64,000 bases of DNA from Aestuariibius violaceus (lineage in GTDB: Bacteria > Pseudomonadota > Alphaproteobacteria > Rhodobacterales > Rhodobacteraceae), in the NCBI RefSeq assembly GCF_040779325.2, contig NZ_JBFONT020000004.1, positions 248,001 to 312,000 on the forward strand, given 5' to 3'. Position numbers and translations under genes: made by a program. Shown here in pieces: positions 40,468 to 49,526 of this stretch (positions within the stretch are counted from its first letter, which is position 1; each line of letters opens with the position of its first letter). Under the pieces are notes generated by a model. That model was not told where the DNA came from. It made no database searches and saw nothing but the letters and a program-made list of their open reading frames with translations.

Positions 40468-41844
40468 CTATTCCGCCGCAAGCGCGACCTCCTCCACCGC
40501 CGGAAAAGTCATCGAAATGCGTGTCCCACGCGGAACCTCCTCCAATGTCAGCACCCCCTCATGGCGGTCACAAACCGCCTTGACGATAGAAAGGCCCAAC
40601 CCGCTGCCAGGCCCGTCTCCAAGCTGCGAAAACCGCTCGACCGCCTTGTCGAAATCATTGGCAGCAAGGCCTTCCCCGTCATCGCTCAGCGTCAGCCTGA
40701 CCTGATGTCCGTTTCGCGAAACCTCAAGCGTCACCTTGGTCGTCGTCTTCCCGTGGGTGACCGCGTTATCGATGAGGTTCTGAATCGCCTCCCCCATCAT
40801 CGCCGCATCCCCCCGGACCCACGCCTCGCCGTCCACCATAACGTGCAAGCTGATGCGAGGTTGTAGAGAACCACGATTGCGCCCGGCCACGTCGCGGCAG
40901 ATCTCGGCAAGGTCGATCCGAGGGTCATCCGACCCAAGTTCTTGATATCGCGCTCTTTCATAAGACAGCAATTGTTGCGTGAGGCGGCTGGTATGCCGGG
41001 CAGCCGTGACGAGCAGGGCGATTCGCTGCCGCCGCGAAGCCTCTGATTTTGCGTCCCGCGCTGCCTCCGCAAGGGACAACACACCTGCCACGGGATTGCG
41101 CAACTGATGCGCGGCATCCGAGATGAAGGCATCTTTCGAAGAGATCTGCCGCTCCACCTGACTGAAGAGGCTGTTGAGCGTTCGAACAATCCCCTCGACT
41201 TCGTTTGGAACCGGACGGGCGATCTCTCTTAGATCATCTGGAGACCTCATTGCGATCGCTGATTGAAGATCGGCAAGGGGCCGCAAGCCGTAGCGGACGC
41301 CGAACCAGACGACGAAAGCGACCGAACCGATAAGGATCGTGATGACGACAACGGTCCTGCGCGCCAGATCCCAGGCAAACGCCCGCCGTGCCTCGATCCG
41401 CTGCCACGTCGTGACCGTCGAGAGCCCTGACACCCAGCCCATATCCGTCTCCTCGCGCAAACGGACAACCCGCACGTCTTCGCCAAGGTGTTGAGAATTA
41501 TAGAAAATGGGTCCCGGATCCTGCGCATCGATCTCGGCCGGGGGCACGGGCGGCGTCGCATAGCCGATAACGAAACTGCCGTCGGGGCCGTTCACATGGT
41601 AATAGATCTGCCCGCCCGCCGCGTCGTTCAACGTGTCCCAGGTCGTCTGCGACAGCATTTCTCCCTCGGTCGTCACCACGTCTTTGGCGATCGCGAAGGA
41701 CGCGGCCAGAAGCGTCCTATCGAACAGCCGCTCCGCTGTCCGGCTGGCATCCACGAAGCGCCAGATCCCTACCAGCGCCGAAATGACAATGAGTGGCGCA
41801 AGAATGACCGCGAGCAGCCGGACACGAAGGGAAGGCGTCCGCAT
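40468..41844 (-). CDS. tctE: Sensor histidine kinase of the TctE type
   Basis: 458 residues. Two membrane helices (about 8-29 and 163-183) enclose a periplasmic tricarboxylate-sensing domain of the TctE_N type. HAMP-like linker, then H-box ISDAAHQLRNPVAGVLSL with phospho-acceptor H246, N-box AIQNLIDNAVTHGK, G1 LSDDGEGL and G2 GSGLGLSIV. It should phosphorylate TctD in response to an external tri- or dicarboxylate and so induce tctC. It is second in a tctD-tctE unit with overlapping stop and start (TAATG). Confidence 0.92.
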   Translation of the reverse strand: MRTPSLRVRLLAVILAPLIVISALVGIWRFVDASRTAERLFDRTLLAASFAIAKDVVTTEGEMLSQTTWDTLNDAAGGQIYYHVNGPDGSFVIGYATPPVPPAEIDAQDPGPIFYNSQHLGEDVRVVRLREETDMGWVSGLSTVTTWQRIEARRAFAWDLARRTVVVITILIGSVAFVVWFGVRYGLRPLADLQSAIAMRSPDDLREIARPVPNEVEGIVRTLNSLFSQVERQISSKDAFISDAAHQLRNPVAGVLSLAEAARDAKSEASRRQRIALLVTAARHTSRLTQQLLSYERARYQELGSDDPRIDLAEICRDVAGRNRGSLQPRISLHVMVDGEAWVRGDAAMMGEAIQNLIDNAVTHGKTTTKVTLEVSRNGHQVRLTLSDDGEGLAANDFDKAVERFSQLGDGPGSGLGLSIVKAVCDRHEGVLTLEEVPRGTRISMTFPAVEEVALAAE

Positions 41845-42512
41845 TATGGTGACATATCAATGTAGTAACCAAGGCTGCGGGCCGTCTTGATGACAATCCC
41901 GTAGTCGGCCAGCCGCTTGCGCAATCTTGAGACGTAGACCTCAATCACACTGTCATCCACATCTGTGCCCACGCCATAGACATGGTCGACAAGCGCAGCC
42001 TTCGACACAAGCCGGCCCGGAGTCCGCATCAGGCATTCAAAGACGGCAACCTCCTTGCGCGGGATCTCGATCGCTGCGCCCCCCACGAGAAGCTGGCGCC
42101 CGATCGGGTCGTATTCCGCAGTGCCAATCCTCTTTAATGGCCGCAACGTCTCATGCCGACGGCGGGCCAGCGCCCGCACCCGCGCGTCCAGCTCGTCCAT
42201 CTCGAAGGGCTTCACGAGGTAGTCGTCGGCGCCCGCGTCCAGCCCAATCACCCGGTCCTGCGTCTCTGACCGGGCGGTCAGCAGGATCACCGGCGTGTCG
42301 TCGCCGGACGCCCGCAACTCCCGCAACAGCGACAGCCCGTCCTTGCCGGGCAGGTTGATGTCGAGCACGATGAGGTCCGCCCCCTCCTGCGACAGGTGTA
42401 GCGCCGCGTCGTCGCCGCGGTGCAGAAGGTCCACAGCATGGCCCGTATCCTGCATCCGGAAAGCGATGCCATGGGCCAGCGCCTCGTTATCTTCGATGAC
42501 CGCGATGCGCAT
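41844..42512 (-). CDS. tctD: OmpR-type response regulator of the TctD type
   Basis: 222 residues from the ATG of MRIAVIEDNEALAHG. Receiver domain 1-115 with phospho-acceptor D51 (LIVLDINLPGKDG) and switch Lys in YLVKPFEMDELDARV; winged-helix output domain from about 125 (IPRKEVAVFECLMRTPGRLVSKAALVDHVYG, VYVSRLRKRLADYGI). It is divergent from tctC across 127 bases, the standard arrangement for self- and target-regulated tct genes. The operator is not certain; TCGTACGA in this gap is one candidate. Confidence 0.92.
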   Translation of the reverse strand: MRIAVIEDNEALAHGIAFRMQDTGHAVDLLHRGDDAALHLSQEGADLIVLDINLPGKDGLSLLRELRASGDDTPVILLTARSETQDRVIGLDAGADDYLVKPFEMDELDARVRALARRRHETLRPLKRIGTAEYDPIGRQLLVGGAAIEIPRKEVAVFECLMRTPGRLVSKAALVDHVYGVGTDVDDSVIEVYVSRLRKRLADYGIVIKTARSLGYYIDMSP

Positions 42513-42639
42513 ATTTGCTCCCAACGCAAGGACAGTGAAAGGTATTCGTACGACTTTGAGGCGAGTCTCGGGGATTCGGAGGCCGCCGGGACCAACAATA
42601 ACGCCAGTCGATCGCGCTGGCATCCCAACGGAGGAAAAC

Positions 42640-43740
42640 ATGTCAGCTCAACAAGTTACGCGTGCTGTTGGTGCAGCGGCGCTGATCGGTTGTTCGCTTG
42701 CCGCAACCGGTGCCGCAGCGGAGGGGCACGGGCTCGACCTTGCTGGAGAGACCGTGGAATTCGTCATTCCCTTCTCGGAATCGGGCGGATCCGCAAAATG
42801 GGCCAACTTCTATGCGCCGCTGTTGTCCGAAGCGCTGCCGGGCAACCCCACGGTGGTCGTCCGCTTCATGCCCGGCGCGGGGTCGACCCAGGGCGCCAAC
42901 TGGTTCCAGGAACAGACCTACGAGGATGGCACGGTTATCTTTGGCACGTCCGGCTCGACCCAGTTTCCCTACCTGCTGAACGACCCGCGCGTCCGCTACG
43001 AATACGGCGACTGGCACGTGGTCCTCGCATCCGGCACCGGTGGCGTCGCCTACCTGCCTGCCGACCTTGCTGAACGATTCGACGGGGATGCCGACGACCT
43101 GCAAGGCATCGACTTCATCTACGGAAGCCAGGGCGCCACGCGGCTCGACCTCGTGCCGCTTCTCGCGTGGGAGATGCTGGGGATGAGCGTCGAGCCGATC
43201 TTCGGCATCAAGGGCCGCGGCGACGGCCGCCTGATGTTCGAACGCGGCGAGGCCAACATCGACTATCAGACGTCCTCCTCCTATCTGTCAGGCGTCGTGC
43301 CGCTGGTCGAAAACGGGCAGGCGGTGCCGATGATGACCTGGGGCGCGCTGGATGCTGATGGCAACATCGTCCGTGACCCGACCTTCCCCGACATCCCGAC
43401 CTTCAAGGAGGTCTGCGAAGCGACCGAGGGCTGCGAGACCAGCGGCGACGCCTGGGATGCGTGGAAAGCCTTCTTCATCGCAGGTTTCCCCGCGCAGAAG
43501 ATGGTCTTCCTGCCTAAGGGCGCCCCGGAAGAGGCCATCGCGACCTATTCCGCCGCCTTCGACGCCGTTCTCGCGCGGGAGGACTTTGCGGAGCTGTCGG
43601 AAAGTACGCTCGGCATCTACCCCCAGATGACCGGCGACCTTGCCGAAGCGACTCTGGAACAGGGCACCAACGTGCCGGACGAGGCGAAGACCTTCGTCAC
43701 GAACTGGCTTGCCGACCGCTATGGCGTGACGCTGAACTGA
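42640..43740 (+). CDS. tctC: Tricarboxylate transport solute-binding protein TctC
   Basis: 366 residues from the ATG of MSAQQVTRAVGAAALIGCSLAATGAAA, seven bases after ggagga. Signal peptide, cleaved near AAA-EGH. The Bug/TctC fold shows VEFVIPFSESGGSAKWANFYAPLLSEAL, then VVRFMPGAGSTQGANWF and YGSQGATRLDLVPLL. The first segment replaces the usual GGxxD/R carboxylate-binding loop with SGGSAKWA, so the ligand may differ from citrate. It binds the substrate in the periplasm for the fused TctA-TctB permease. A hairpin with a U-tract at 43761-43800 follows. Confidence 0.9.
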   Translation: MSAQQVTRAVGAAALIGCSLAATGAAAEGHGLDLAGETVEFVIPFSESGGSAKWANFYAPLLSEALPGNPTVVVRFMPGAGSTQGANWFQEQTYEDGTVIFGTSGSTQFPYLLNDPRVRYEYGDWHVVLASGTGGVAYLPADLAERFDGDADDLQGIDFIYGSQGATRLDLVPLLAWEMLGMSVEPIFGIKGRGDGRLMFERGEANIDYQTSSSYLSGVVPLVENGQAVPMMTWGALDADGNIVRDPTFPDIPTFKEVCEATEGCETSGDAWDAWKAFFIAGFPAQKMVFLPKGAPEEAIATYSAAFDAVLAREDFAELSESTLGIYPQMTGDLAEATLEQGTNVPDEAKTFVTNWLADRYGVTLN

Positions 43741-43760
43741 CGCCCGCGCGGCCTAACGCT

Positions 43761-43800
43761 GCGGCGATCCGGGCCCTCGGGGGCCGGATCGCCGCACTTT
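43761..43800 (+). terminator. Hairpin with U-tract between tctC and the fused permease gene
   Basis: A perfect 12-bp stem, gcggcgatccgg (43761-43772) with ccggatcgccgc (43784-43795), followed by ACTTTTAT. It has the form of an intrinsic terminator inside the operon and should lower permease expression compared with the binding protein. Confidence 0.7.
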
Positions 43801-43813
43801 TATCGGAAGTTTG

Positions 43814-45868
43814 ATGGACCTGATCTCCACGGCCCTCCCCGCCTTAGCGGAGGCCTTTTCACTGATCCTCCAGCCGGAGCAGATCGGCTTTCTCGTTCTC
43901 GGTGTGTTGCTCGGTCTGTCTGTGGGGGTCTTCCCCGGCCTTGGCGGTATCGCCGGGCTGTCGCTCGTCCTGCCCTTCATGTTTGGGATGGACCCGGTCT
44001 CGGGCCTAGCGCTCATGGTCGGGCTGATCGCGGTGATCCCGACCTCGGACACCTTCGCAAGCGTCCTGATGGGCATCCCCGGCTCCTCAGCAAGCCAGGC
44101 GACTGTGCTCGACGGCTTTCCCATGGCCCGCAAAGGCGAGGCTGCACGGGCGCTTTCCGCGGCGTTTATCTCCTCCCTCTTCGGCGGGCTCCTCGGCGCT
44201 ACGGTACTGACGTTCTTCGTCCTGATCGCCCGGCCCATCGTGCTGGCCTTCGGCACGCCCGAGATGCTGATGATCACAATCCTCGGCCTCTCGATGGTCG
44301 CTATCCTCGCCGGCCGCCTGCCGCTCAAGGGGCTCGCCGCGGCCTGCCTCGGCCTGCTCGTCGGCGCCATCGGCGCTGCGGGTGCAGGCGGGTCAGAGCG
44401 GATCGTACCGATGGAATGGGCCTTCGCCGATACCGGCGACATCCGCTACAACATCTACCAATACCTCAACGACGGCGTAACCCTCGTCATCGTGGGCCTC
44501 GGCATCTTCGCCATCCCCGAGATCATTTCGCTCCTACGTCAAGACCGCTCCATCTCGAAGGATGCGACACTGGGCAAGGGCTGGACCGACGGGGTCAAGG
44601 ACTGGTTTGCCAATAAATGGCTCTCCGTCCGCTGCGCGGTGATCGGTGTGATCGTAGGCGTCATTCCGGGGCTTGGCGGATCGGTCGTCGACTGGATCGC
44701 CTACGGCCATACGGTTCAATCGGCCAAGGACAAGACCAAGTTCGGCTCGGGCGATATCCGCGGCGTGATCGGCCCCGAAAGCTCGAACAACGCCAAGGAG
44801 GGCGGCGGCCTCGTCCCCACCCTGATCTTCGGCATCCCGGGTTCCGGCTCCATGGCCGTCTTCATCGGCGGACTGGCGCTTCTGGGCTATGACGCTGGGC
44901 CGCAACTGATCCAGAACGACCTGAACATCACCTACACGATCGTCTGGTCGCTCGCGATCGCCAACGTCTTCGGCGCGGGGCTCTGTATCTTCCTCTCCGG
45001 CGGGATCGCACGGCTGACGACGATCCGCTTCACCTATCTGGCGCCGTTCCTCTTCATGATGATCGCTTTCGCGGCCTTCCAGTCCCGCCAGTCCATCGGC
45101 GATCTGGTGGCGCTCTTCGCGATCGGGCTTCTGGGTATCCTCCTGCGCCGGTTCGACTGGTCGCGCCCCGCCTTCCTGATTGGCTTCGTCCTGTCGAGCC
45201 AGGCCGAAAACTTCGCCAACAACGCCCACCAGATCGCAAGCTTCCGTTTCCGGCGCAGCCTTGAGGAGGGGCTGGAATATATCTTCTCTCCCATCGTCAT
45301 CGTGCTGATCGTGCTGACGGTCCTGTCCGTCATCATCGGCATCCGGCAATCCAAGCAGATCCTGCCCGAGGGCAACGTTCCGACCGGACGGAAGCGTGCG
45401 CCAGTGATCTTCACGCTCGCGATGCTCGGCTACTGTGTCTTCGCCTGGATCGACGCGTACCAAATCGATCTGATGTCGGATAAAATCTTCCCGCTCACGA
45501 TCTCGACCATCGGGATCATCTCCCTGTTGGCGCTGCTGGCCCGGATGCTCCTCGCCCCCGAAGACGACCTCGCCTTCGCCGACAGGGAAGCGGACGGCGA
45601 GGACGCGAATGCCCCCCACGGCCTCTGGCAGACGATCTCCTGGTTCGCAGGGCTCTTGGTCCTCAGCTACCTTCTGGGCTTCATCCTCGCGCTCGCGATC
45701 TTCCTCGTCACCTTCCTTAGGGTCCGGGGCGGGCTCAGCTGGCTCAGGGCCGCAGGACTGACCGCGCTTGGCATCGCCTTCATCTGCTTCCTCGCGGGCA
45801 CGCTCAACCGAGACTTCCCCGCAGGCCTGTTGCAGGACGCCGTGTCGCTTCCCTGGCCGCTGGGATAG
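43814..45868 (+). CDS. Tricarboxylate transporter permease, TctA fused to TctB
   Basis: 684 residues. Residues 1-500 are TctA with its signatures FPGLGGIAGLSLVLPFMFGMDP, LMGIPGSSASQATVLDGFPMARKGEAARAL and PESSNNAKEGGGLVPTLIFGIPGSGSMAV read in parts. Residues about 530-684 contain four more helices with the TctB pattern (LTISTIGIISLLALLARMLL, WFAGLLVLSYLLGFILALAIFLV). TctA and TctB are usually separate genes; here they form one protein in the order A-B. Either the TTG at 43811 or the ATG at 43814 could be the start. Transport is coupled to the ion gradient and the TctC protein. Confidence 0.9.
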   Translation: MDLISTALPALAEAFSLILQPEQIGFLVLGVLLGLSVGVFPGLGGIAGLSLVLPFMFGMDPVSGLALMVGLIAVIPTSDTFASVLMGIPGSSASQATVLDGFPMARKGEAARALSAAFISSLFGGLLGATVLTFFVLIARPIVLAFGTPEMLMITILGLSMVAILAGRLPLKGLAAACLGLLVGAIGAAGAGGSERIVPMEWAFADTGDIRYNIYQYLNDGVTLVIVGLGIFAIPEIISLLRQDRSISKDATLGKGWTDGVKDWFANKWLSVRCAVIGVIVGVIPGLGGSVVDWIAYGHTVQSAKDKTKFGSGDIRGVIGPESSNNAKEGGGLVPTLIFGIPGSGSMAVFIGGLALLGYDAGPQLIQNDLNITYTIVWSLAIANVFGAGLCIFLSGGIARLTTIRFTYLAPFLFMMIAFAAFQSRQSIGDLVALFAIGLLGILLRRFDWSRPAFLIGFVLSSQAENFANNAHQIASFRFRRSLEEGLEYIFSPIVIVLIVLTVLSVIIGIRQSKQILPEGNVPTGRKRAPVIFTLAMLGYCVFAWIDAYQIDLMSDKIFPLTISTIGIISLLALLARMLLAPEDDLAFADREADGEDANAPHGLWQTISWFAGLLVLSYLLGFILALAIFLVTFLRVRGGLSWLRAAGLTALGIAFICFLAGTLNRDFPAGLLQDAVSLPWPLG

Positions 45869-45877
45869 AATAGGGCC

Positions 45878-46966
45878 ATGACCCAGCGCGCGATCCCTTT
45901 CCTCTTCCTCCGCGGTGGCACCTCGCGGGGGCCGTATTTCCGAAGATCAGACCTGCCGAAGGATCGCGAAACACTCTCCAGGGTTCTGATCGAGGTCACG
46001 GGCTCCGGACACCCCCTAAACATCGACGGCCTCGGCGGCGGGGCAGCCGTGACGACCAAGGTCGCGATGCTCTCTGCGTCTGAGGACGATTGGGCCGACA
46101 TCGACTACCTCTTCGCCCAGGTCAGCGTCACCGACCGCCTCGTCGATTTCGGCCCGACCTGCGGCAACATCCTCTCCGGCGTCGGCCCGGCCGCGCTTGA
46201 GATGGGCCTCATCGTGCCGCAGGGTGAGGTCACGGAGGTGAAGATCCGCGCGGTCAACACCGGCGCCCGGGTGATCGCGACCGTCCAGACCCCCGGCGGC
46301 ACCCCGACCTATGAGGGAGGCACCGCCATCGATGGCGTCTCGGGCACGGCCGCGCCCGTCGAACTGGCCTTCATGGAAGTGGAAGGGTCAAGCACCGGCG
46401 CCCTCCTCCCCACAGGTAAATCCATCGACCTGATCGACGGGATCGAGGTCACCTGCATGGACGTCGCCATGCCCATCGTCATCACAAAGGCCGAGGCGTT
46501 CGGCCTGACCGGCTACGAGACACGCGAAGAGCTTGATGAGAACCGCACCTTCTTCGACCGGATCGAGAAGGTCCGCCTTGCCGCCGGGCCGATGATGGGC
46601 CTCGGCGACGTGACCAAATCCGTCACCCCGAAATTCGCCATCCTCGCCAAGCCGCGCCAAGGTGGCGCCATCGCGGCACGCTATTTCATGCCGTGGGCCT
46701 GCCATCCCACGATGGCCGTCACCGGCGCCCAATGCCTCGCCACATGCGCGATGACACCCGCAACCGTTGCGGATGGATTGGCCAACCGCCCCTCCGGCCC
46801 GCCTGCAACCGTCACGATCGAGCATCCCACCGGCGCGATCGACGTGATCCTCGACTACGAACCCACCGGCACCGGTATCCGTGTGAAATCTGCAGGCCTC
46901 CTCCGCACGGCGCGCAAGATCGCCGCCGGAGAGGTCTTCGTCAGCAGCGCAACCTGGCCGACCTAG
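45878..46966 (+). CDS. PrpF-family isomerase (aconitate/4-oxalomesaconate type)
   Basis: 362 residues. PrpF proteins have two diaminopimelate-epimerase-like halves and move a C=C double bond between carbons of unsaturated di- or tricarboxylates. The start FLFLRGGTSRGPYFRRSDLP and VDFGPTCGNILSGVGPAALE are diagnostic. The catalytic Cys lies in PTCGN, and the Lys is in VTTKVAMLS or nearby. Members act on 2-methylaconitate (PrpF), trans-aconitate or 4-oxalomesaconate (GalD). The neighbours are tcuAB and a Tct transporter, so aconitate or a related acid is most plausible. Its stop overlaps that of the convergent tcuB at CTAG. Confidence 0.88.
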   Translation: MTQRAIPFLFLRGGTSRGPYFRRSDLPKDRETLSRVLIEVTGSGHPLNIDGLGGGAAVTTKVAMLSASEDDWADIDYLFAQVSVTDRLVDFGPTCGNILSGVGPAALEMGLIVPQGEVTEVKIRAVNTGARVIATVQTPGGTPTYEGGTAIDGVSGTAAPVELAFMEVEGSSTGALLPTGKSIDLIDGIEVTCMDVAMPIVITKAEAFGLTGYETREELDENRTFFDRIEKVRLAAGPMMGLGDVTKSVTPKFAILAKPRQGGAIAARYFMPWACHPTMAVTGAQCLATCAMTPATVADGLANRPSGPPATVTIEHPTGAIDVILDYEPTGTGIRVKSAGLLRTARKIAAGEVFVSSATWPT

Positions 46967-48111
46967 CCGCGCTGAGCCGCCGCATCTCCGGACTTCTCGG
47001 CCCCATGAGACAAACCCGTCTCATGCGCATACTTCACAAGAGCCAGGAACCGGTAGAACCCGTGCATGAACTTGCCGTAGGGCATCGTCGCGAAGAAGGC
47101 GAAGACGACGCCCAAATGGATGGCTAATAGCAGGCCCATTGCCGAGGTGTGCCGCAACCCGGTCAGGATAAGCCCTGTCACCCCCAGTAGCAAAAGCATC
47201 CAGAGAAACGCCGCCCCAAGCCCCGTCGTAGACTCGCGCAACTCCGGATCGCGCTGCTTGCGGGACATCATCAACCCGATCGGCCCGACGACGATCCCGA
47301 TCCCGCCCAGCACGCCGAAGACCTTCACAGGCGTCCACCACGGATAAGGCGCCTGCCAATCGAGACCGTAGTGAAAGAGCGTTCCGGTCGAGGTCGACGC
47401 GAAGCACAACAGGAAGCCATAGAAGGTGAAATGGTGCCAGAGCCGCCGCCGGTCGGTCGGCTTCTCGCTCTCGTTCATGCAACCCATGCCGCCGCCATCG
47501 AGATAGCGCATCGTGGCCGCCGCCCGCGTGGCCTCCCACAGGCCTCGCAACGTGACAGGTCCCGTCGCGGAGGCCATCCAGAATGACCGTAAGCTCATGA
47601 AGATGGCGAACAACCCGAACAGGAAGACACTCCCGAACAGCGCCACCATCGCGTTGTGCGGCATGATCCGGTAGAACGCCCCCGGCTCCGTCCCCGCGGC
47701 GAACAGCGACGCCGGGTCGGAAGCGACGACAAATCCGATAAGGAACAGCGCGACCGACACCGCCAGCGCCAGCGCCACCCACAGCCCGTTCCGCTGGAAC
47801 AGAGGCCGCGCGAAGGCGGGCCAAGCGTAGCGCTCGTAGGTTTCCTCCCGCAGCCGGGCCATCGCGTTCGGCACATCGACCTTGAAATCATGCGGCGGCG
47901 CATACTGGCAGTCGTAATAGCACGCCCCGCAATTGTGGCAGAGATTGGCGAGGTAGTCGGTGTCGCCCCCCGAAAAGACCCGCCGCAGCTCCATCGCAGG
48001 GAAGACGGCACAGAGCCCTTCGCAATAGCGGCAGGCATTGCAGATCGACATCTGCCGCGCGACTTCGGATTGCGACGACGTCGCCAACTCAGCCAGGTTC
48101 GGAGCGTTCAT
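46963..48111 (-). CDS. tcuB: Tricarballylate-type FeS/cytochrome membrane protein TcuB
   Basis: 382 residues. Two [4Fe-4S] clusters are coded by C24-x2-C27-x2-C30-x3-C34 (CNACRYCEGLC) and C58-x2-C61-x2-C64-x3-C68 (CHNCGACYYDC). About six membrane helices follow, with His residues that could ligate haem (LWHHFTFYGFLLCF, LLLAIHLGVVFAFFA). In Salmonella, TcuB re-oxidises the FADH2 of TcuA and passes electrons to the quinone pool. It is the last gene of the minus-strand unit, overlapping tcuA at ATGA. Confidence 0.93.
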   Translation of the reverse strand: MNAPNLAELATSSQSEVARQMSICNACRYCEGLCAVFPAMELRRVFSGGDTDYLANLCHNCGACYYDCQYAPPHDFKVDVPNAMARLREETYERYAWPAFARPLFQRNGLWVALALAVSVALFLIGFVVASDPASLFAAGTEPGAFYRIMPHNAMVALFGSVFLFGLFAIFMSLRSFWMASATGPVTLRGLWEATRAAATMRYLDGGGMGCMNESEKPTDRRRLWHHFTFYGFLLCFASTSTGTLFHYGLDWQAPYPWWTPVKVFGVLGGIGIVVGPIGLMMSRKQRDPELRESTTGLGAAFLWMLLLLGVTGLILTGLRHTSAMGLLLAIHLGVVFAFFATMPYGKFMHGFYRFLALVKYAHETGLSHGAEKSGDAAAQRG

Positions 48112-49526
48112 CTGGCCACCTCCTCGAGGTTACGGAGAGACTTCGCCGCCGTCTCCCCCGCGATCCGGCCGAAGACCGACCCAATGGTCATGCCGATCCC
48201 GGCAAGATAGCCGCGGCCAAGGATGTTGCCCGCCATGATCTCTCCCGCAGCGAACAGGTTCGGGCTCGCCGTGCCGTCCTCCATCACCATCCGCGCATCG
48301 CGGTTCACCTTCACGCCCAGATAAGTGAACGTGATCCCGGGCCGCAGCGAATAGGCATAGAAGGGCGGCGTGTCGATCGGTCGGGCCCAGTGCGATTTTG
48401 GCGGGTCCAGGCCTACTGTCGTACAGTCATCATGGATCGTGTGATCGAAGGTGCCGACGCGGCAGGCGGCGTTGAACTCCGCAATCGTCTTGCCGACGGT
48501 GGCCGGATCAAGACCGATCTTCTCCGACAGCTCCTCCAGCGTCTCCGCCTGTTCCGGCGGGAAGACGGACGGCATGAACAGGTCGATCGACTTCGCGTCG
48601 ATGATGACATGGCCAATCTGATCTGGCTGATCGGCCACGAGCCGCCCCCATATCGCATAGCGCTTAGGCCAGAAGTCCTCACCCTCGTCATAGAACCGCT
48701 GCCCTTCCGCATTCAGCACGACCCCGAACGGCACGCAGTCGAGCCGGGTGACGATCCCGCCGTCGAATTTCGGCGCCCGCCCGTCGATGGCGACGGCGTG
48801 GCATTGCTTAGGGTCGGCCACCGTCTCGACCCCGGCATCCATCAGCATCCTGAGGACGCCGCCGGTATTGTAAGGCGTGCCCCTGATCAGAAAGTTCTGT
48901 GCCGCAGGCCCCCACGCCTCTTCCAGCCAGTCCAGATTGGCCTCGAACCCGCCTGCCGCCGCAACGAAGGTCCGAGCGGAAATGTCGTAGGTGCGGCTGT
49001 TCTCGCCGTCCCAGTTCTCCTCGGCCGTCGCAGACAGGAAGAAACCATCTTCGACCTTCACGCCGGTGATACGCGTGTCATACCGAACCTCGACCCCCGC
49101 TGACTCGGCCGTCAGATAAAGCGCGTTCAGCATCGACCGGCCACCGCCCAGGAAAAAGGCATTCGTTCGCCCCAGCGACAGCGTCCCACCCAGCGACGGC
49201 TGGAAGCGAACTCCTTGCGCCTCGAGGAAATCCCAAAGCTCCTTTGACTTCTCAAGCGTCAGCCGGGCAAGTTCCTCATCCGTGTCGCCGCCCGTCACCC
49301 GCAGCAGATCATCCATAAACTCGTCGACTGGATAAGGACCGGTCAGGATGCCGTTGCCTTCGTCATGGGCGACCCGACAGTTCCGGGTATGACGTGTATT
49401 CCCGCCTCGCCAGACCTTAGGCGCGGCTTCCAGAACGCAGACCCGCGCGCCCTCTTTCGCCGCTGCAATCGCCGCGCAAAGGGCGGCATTGCCTCCGCCG
49501 GCCACCATTACGTCATAGTCGCTCAT
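48108..49526 (-). CDS. tcuA: FAD-dependent tricarballylate dehydrogenase TcuA
   Basis: 472 residues. The FAD-binding start is VMVAGGGNAALCAAIAAAKEGARVCVLEAAPK. The fumarate-reductase-like flavoprotein body includes GGGRSMLNALYLTAESAGVEV, TFVAAAGGFEANLDWLEEAWG and the C-terminal GEIMAGNILGRGYLAGIGMTIGSVFGRIAG read in parts. In Salmonella, TcuA oxidises tricarballylate to cis-aconitate. Together with TcuB it forms a membrane-linked dehydrogenase. A related saturated tri- or dicarboxylate may be the substrate here, because the downstream gene set differs. It overlaps the aldehyde dehydrogenase gene at ATGA. Confidence 0.92.
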   Translation of the reverse strand: MSDYDVMVAGGGNAALCAAIAAAKEGARVCVLEAAPKVWRGGNTRHTRNCRVAHDEGNGILTGPYPVDEFMDDLLRVTGGDTDEELARLTLEKSKELWDFLEAQGVRFQPSLGGTLSLGRTNAFFLGGGRSMLNALYLTAESAGVEVRYDTRITGVKVEDGFFLSATAEENWDGENSRTYDISARTFVAAAGGFEANLDWLEEAWGPAAQNFLIRGTPYNTGGVLRMLMDAGVETVADPKQCHAVAIDGRAPKFDGGIVTRLDCVPFGVVLNAEGQRFYDEGEDFWPKRYAIWGRLVADQPDQIGHVIIDAKSIDLFMPSVFPPEQAETLEELSEKIGLDPATVGKTIAEFNAACRVGTFDHTIHDDCTTVGLDPPKSHWARPIDTPPFYAYSLRPGITFTYLGVKVNRDARMVMEDGTASPNLFAAGEIMAGNILGRGYLAGIGMTIGSVFGRIAGETAAKSLRNLEEVAR

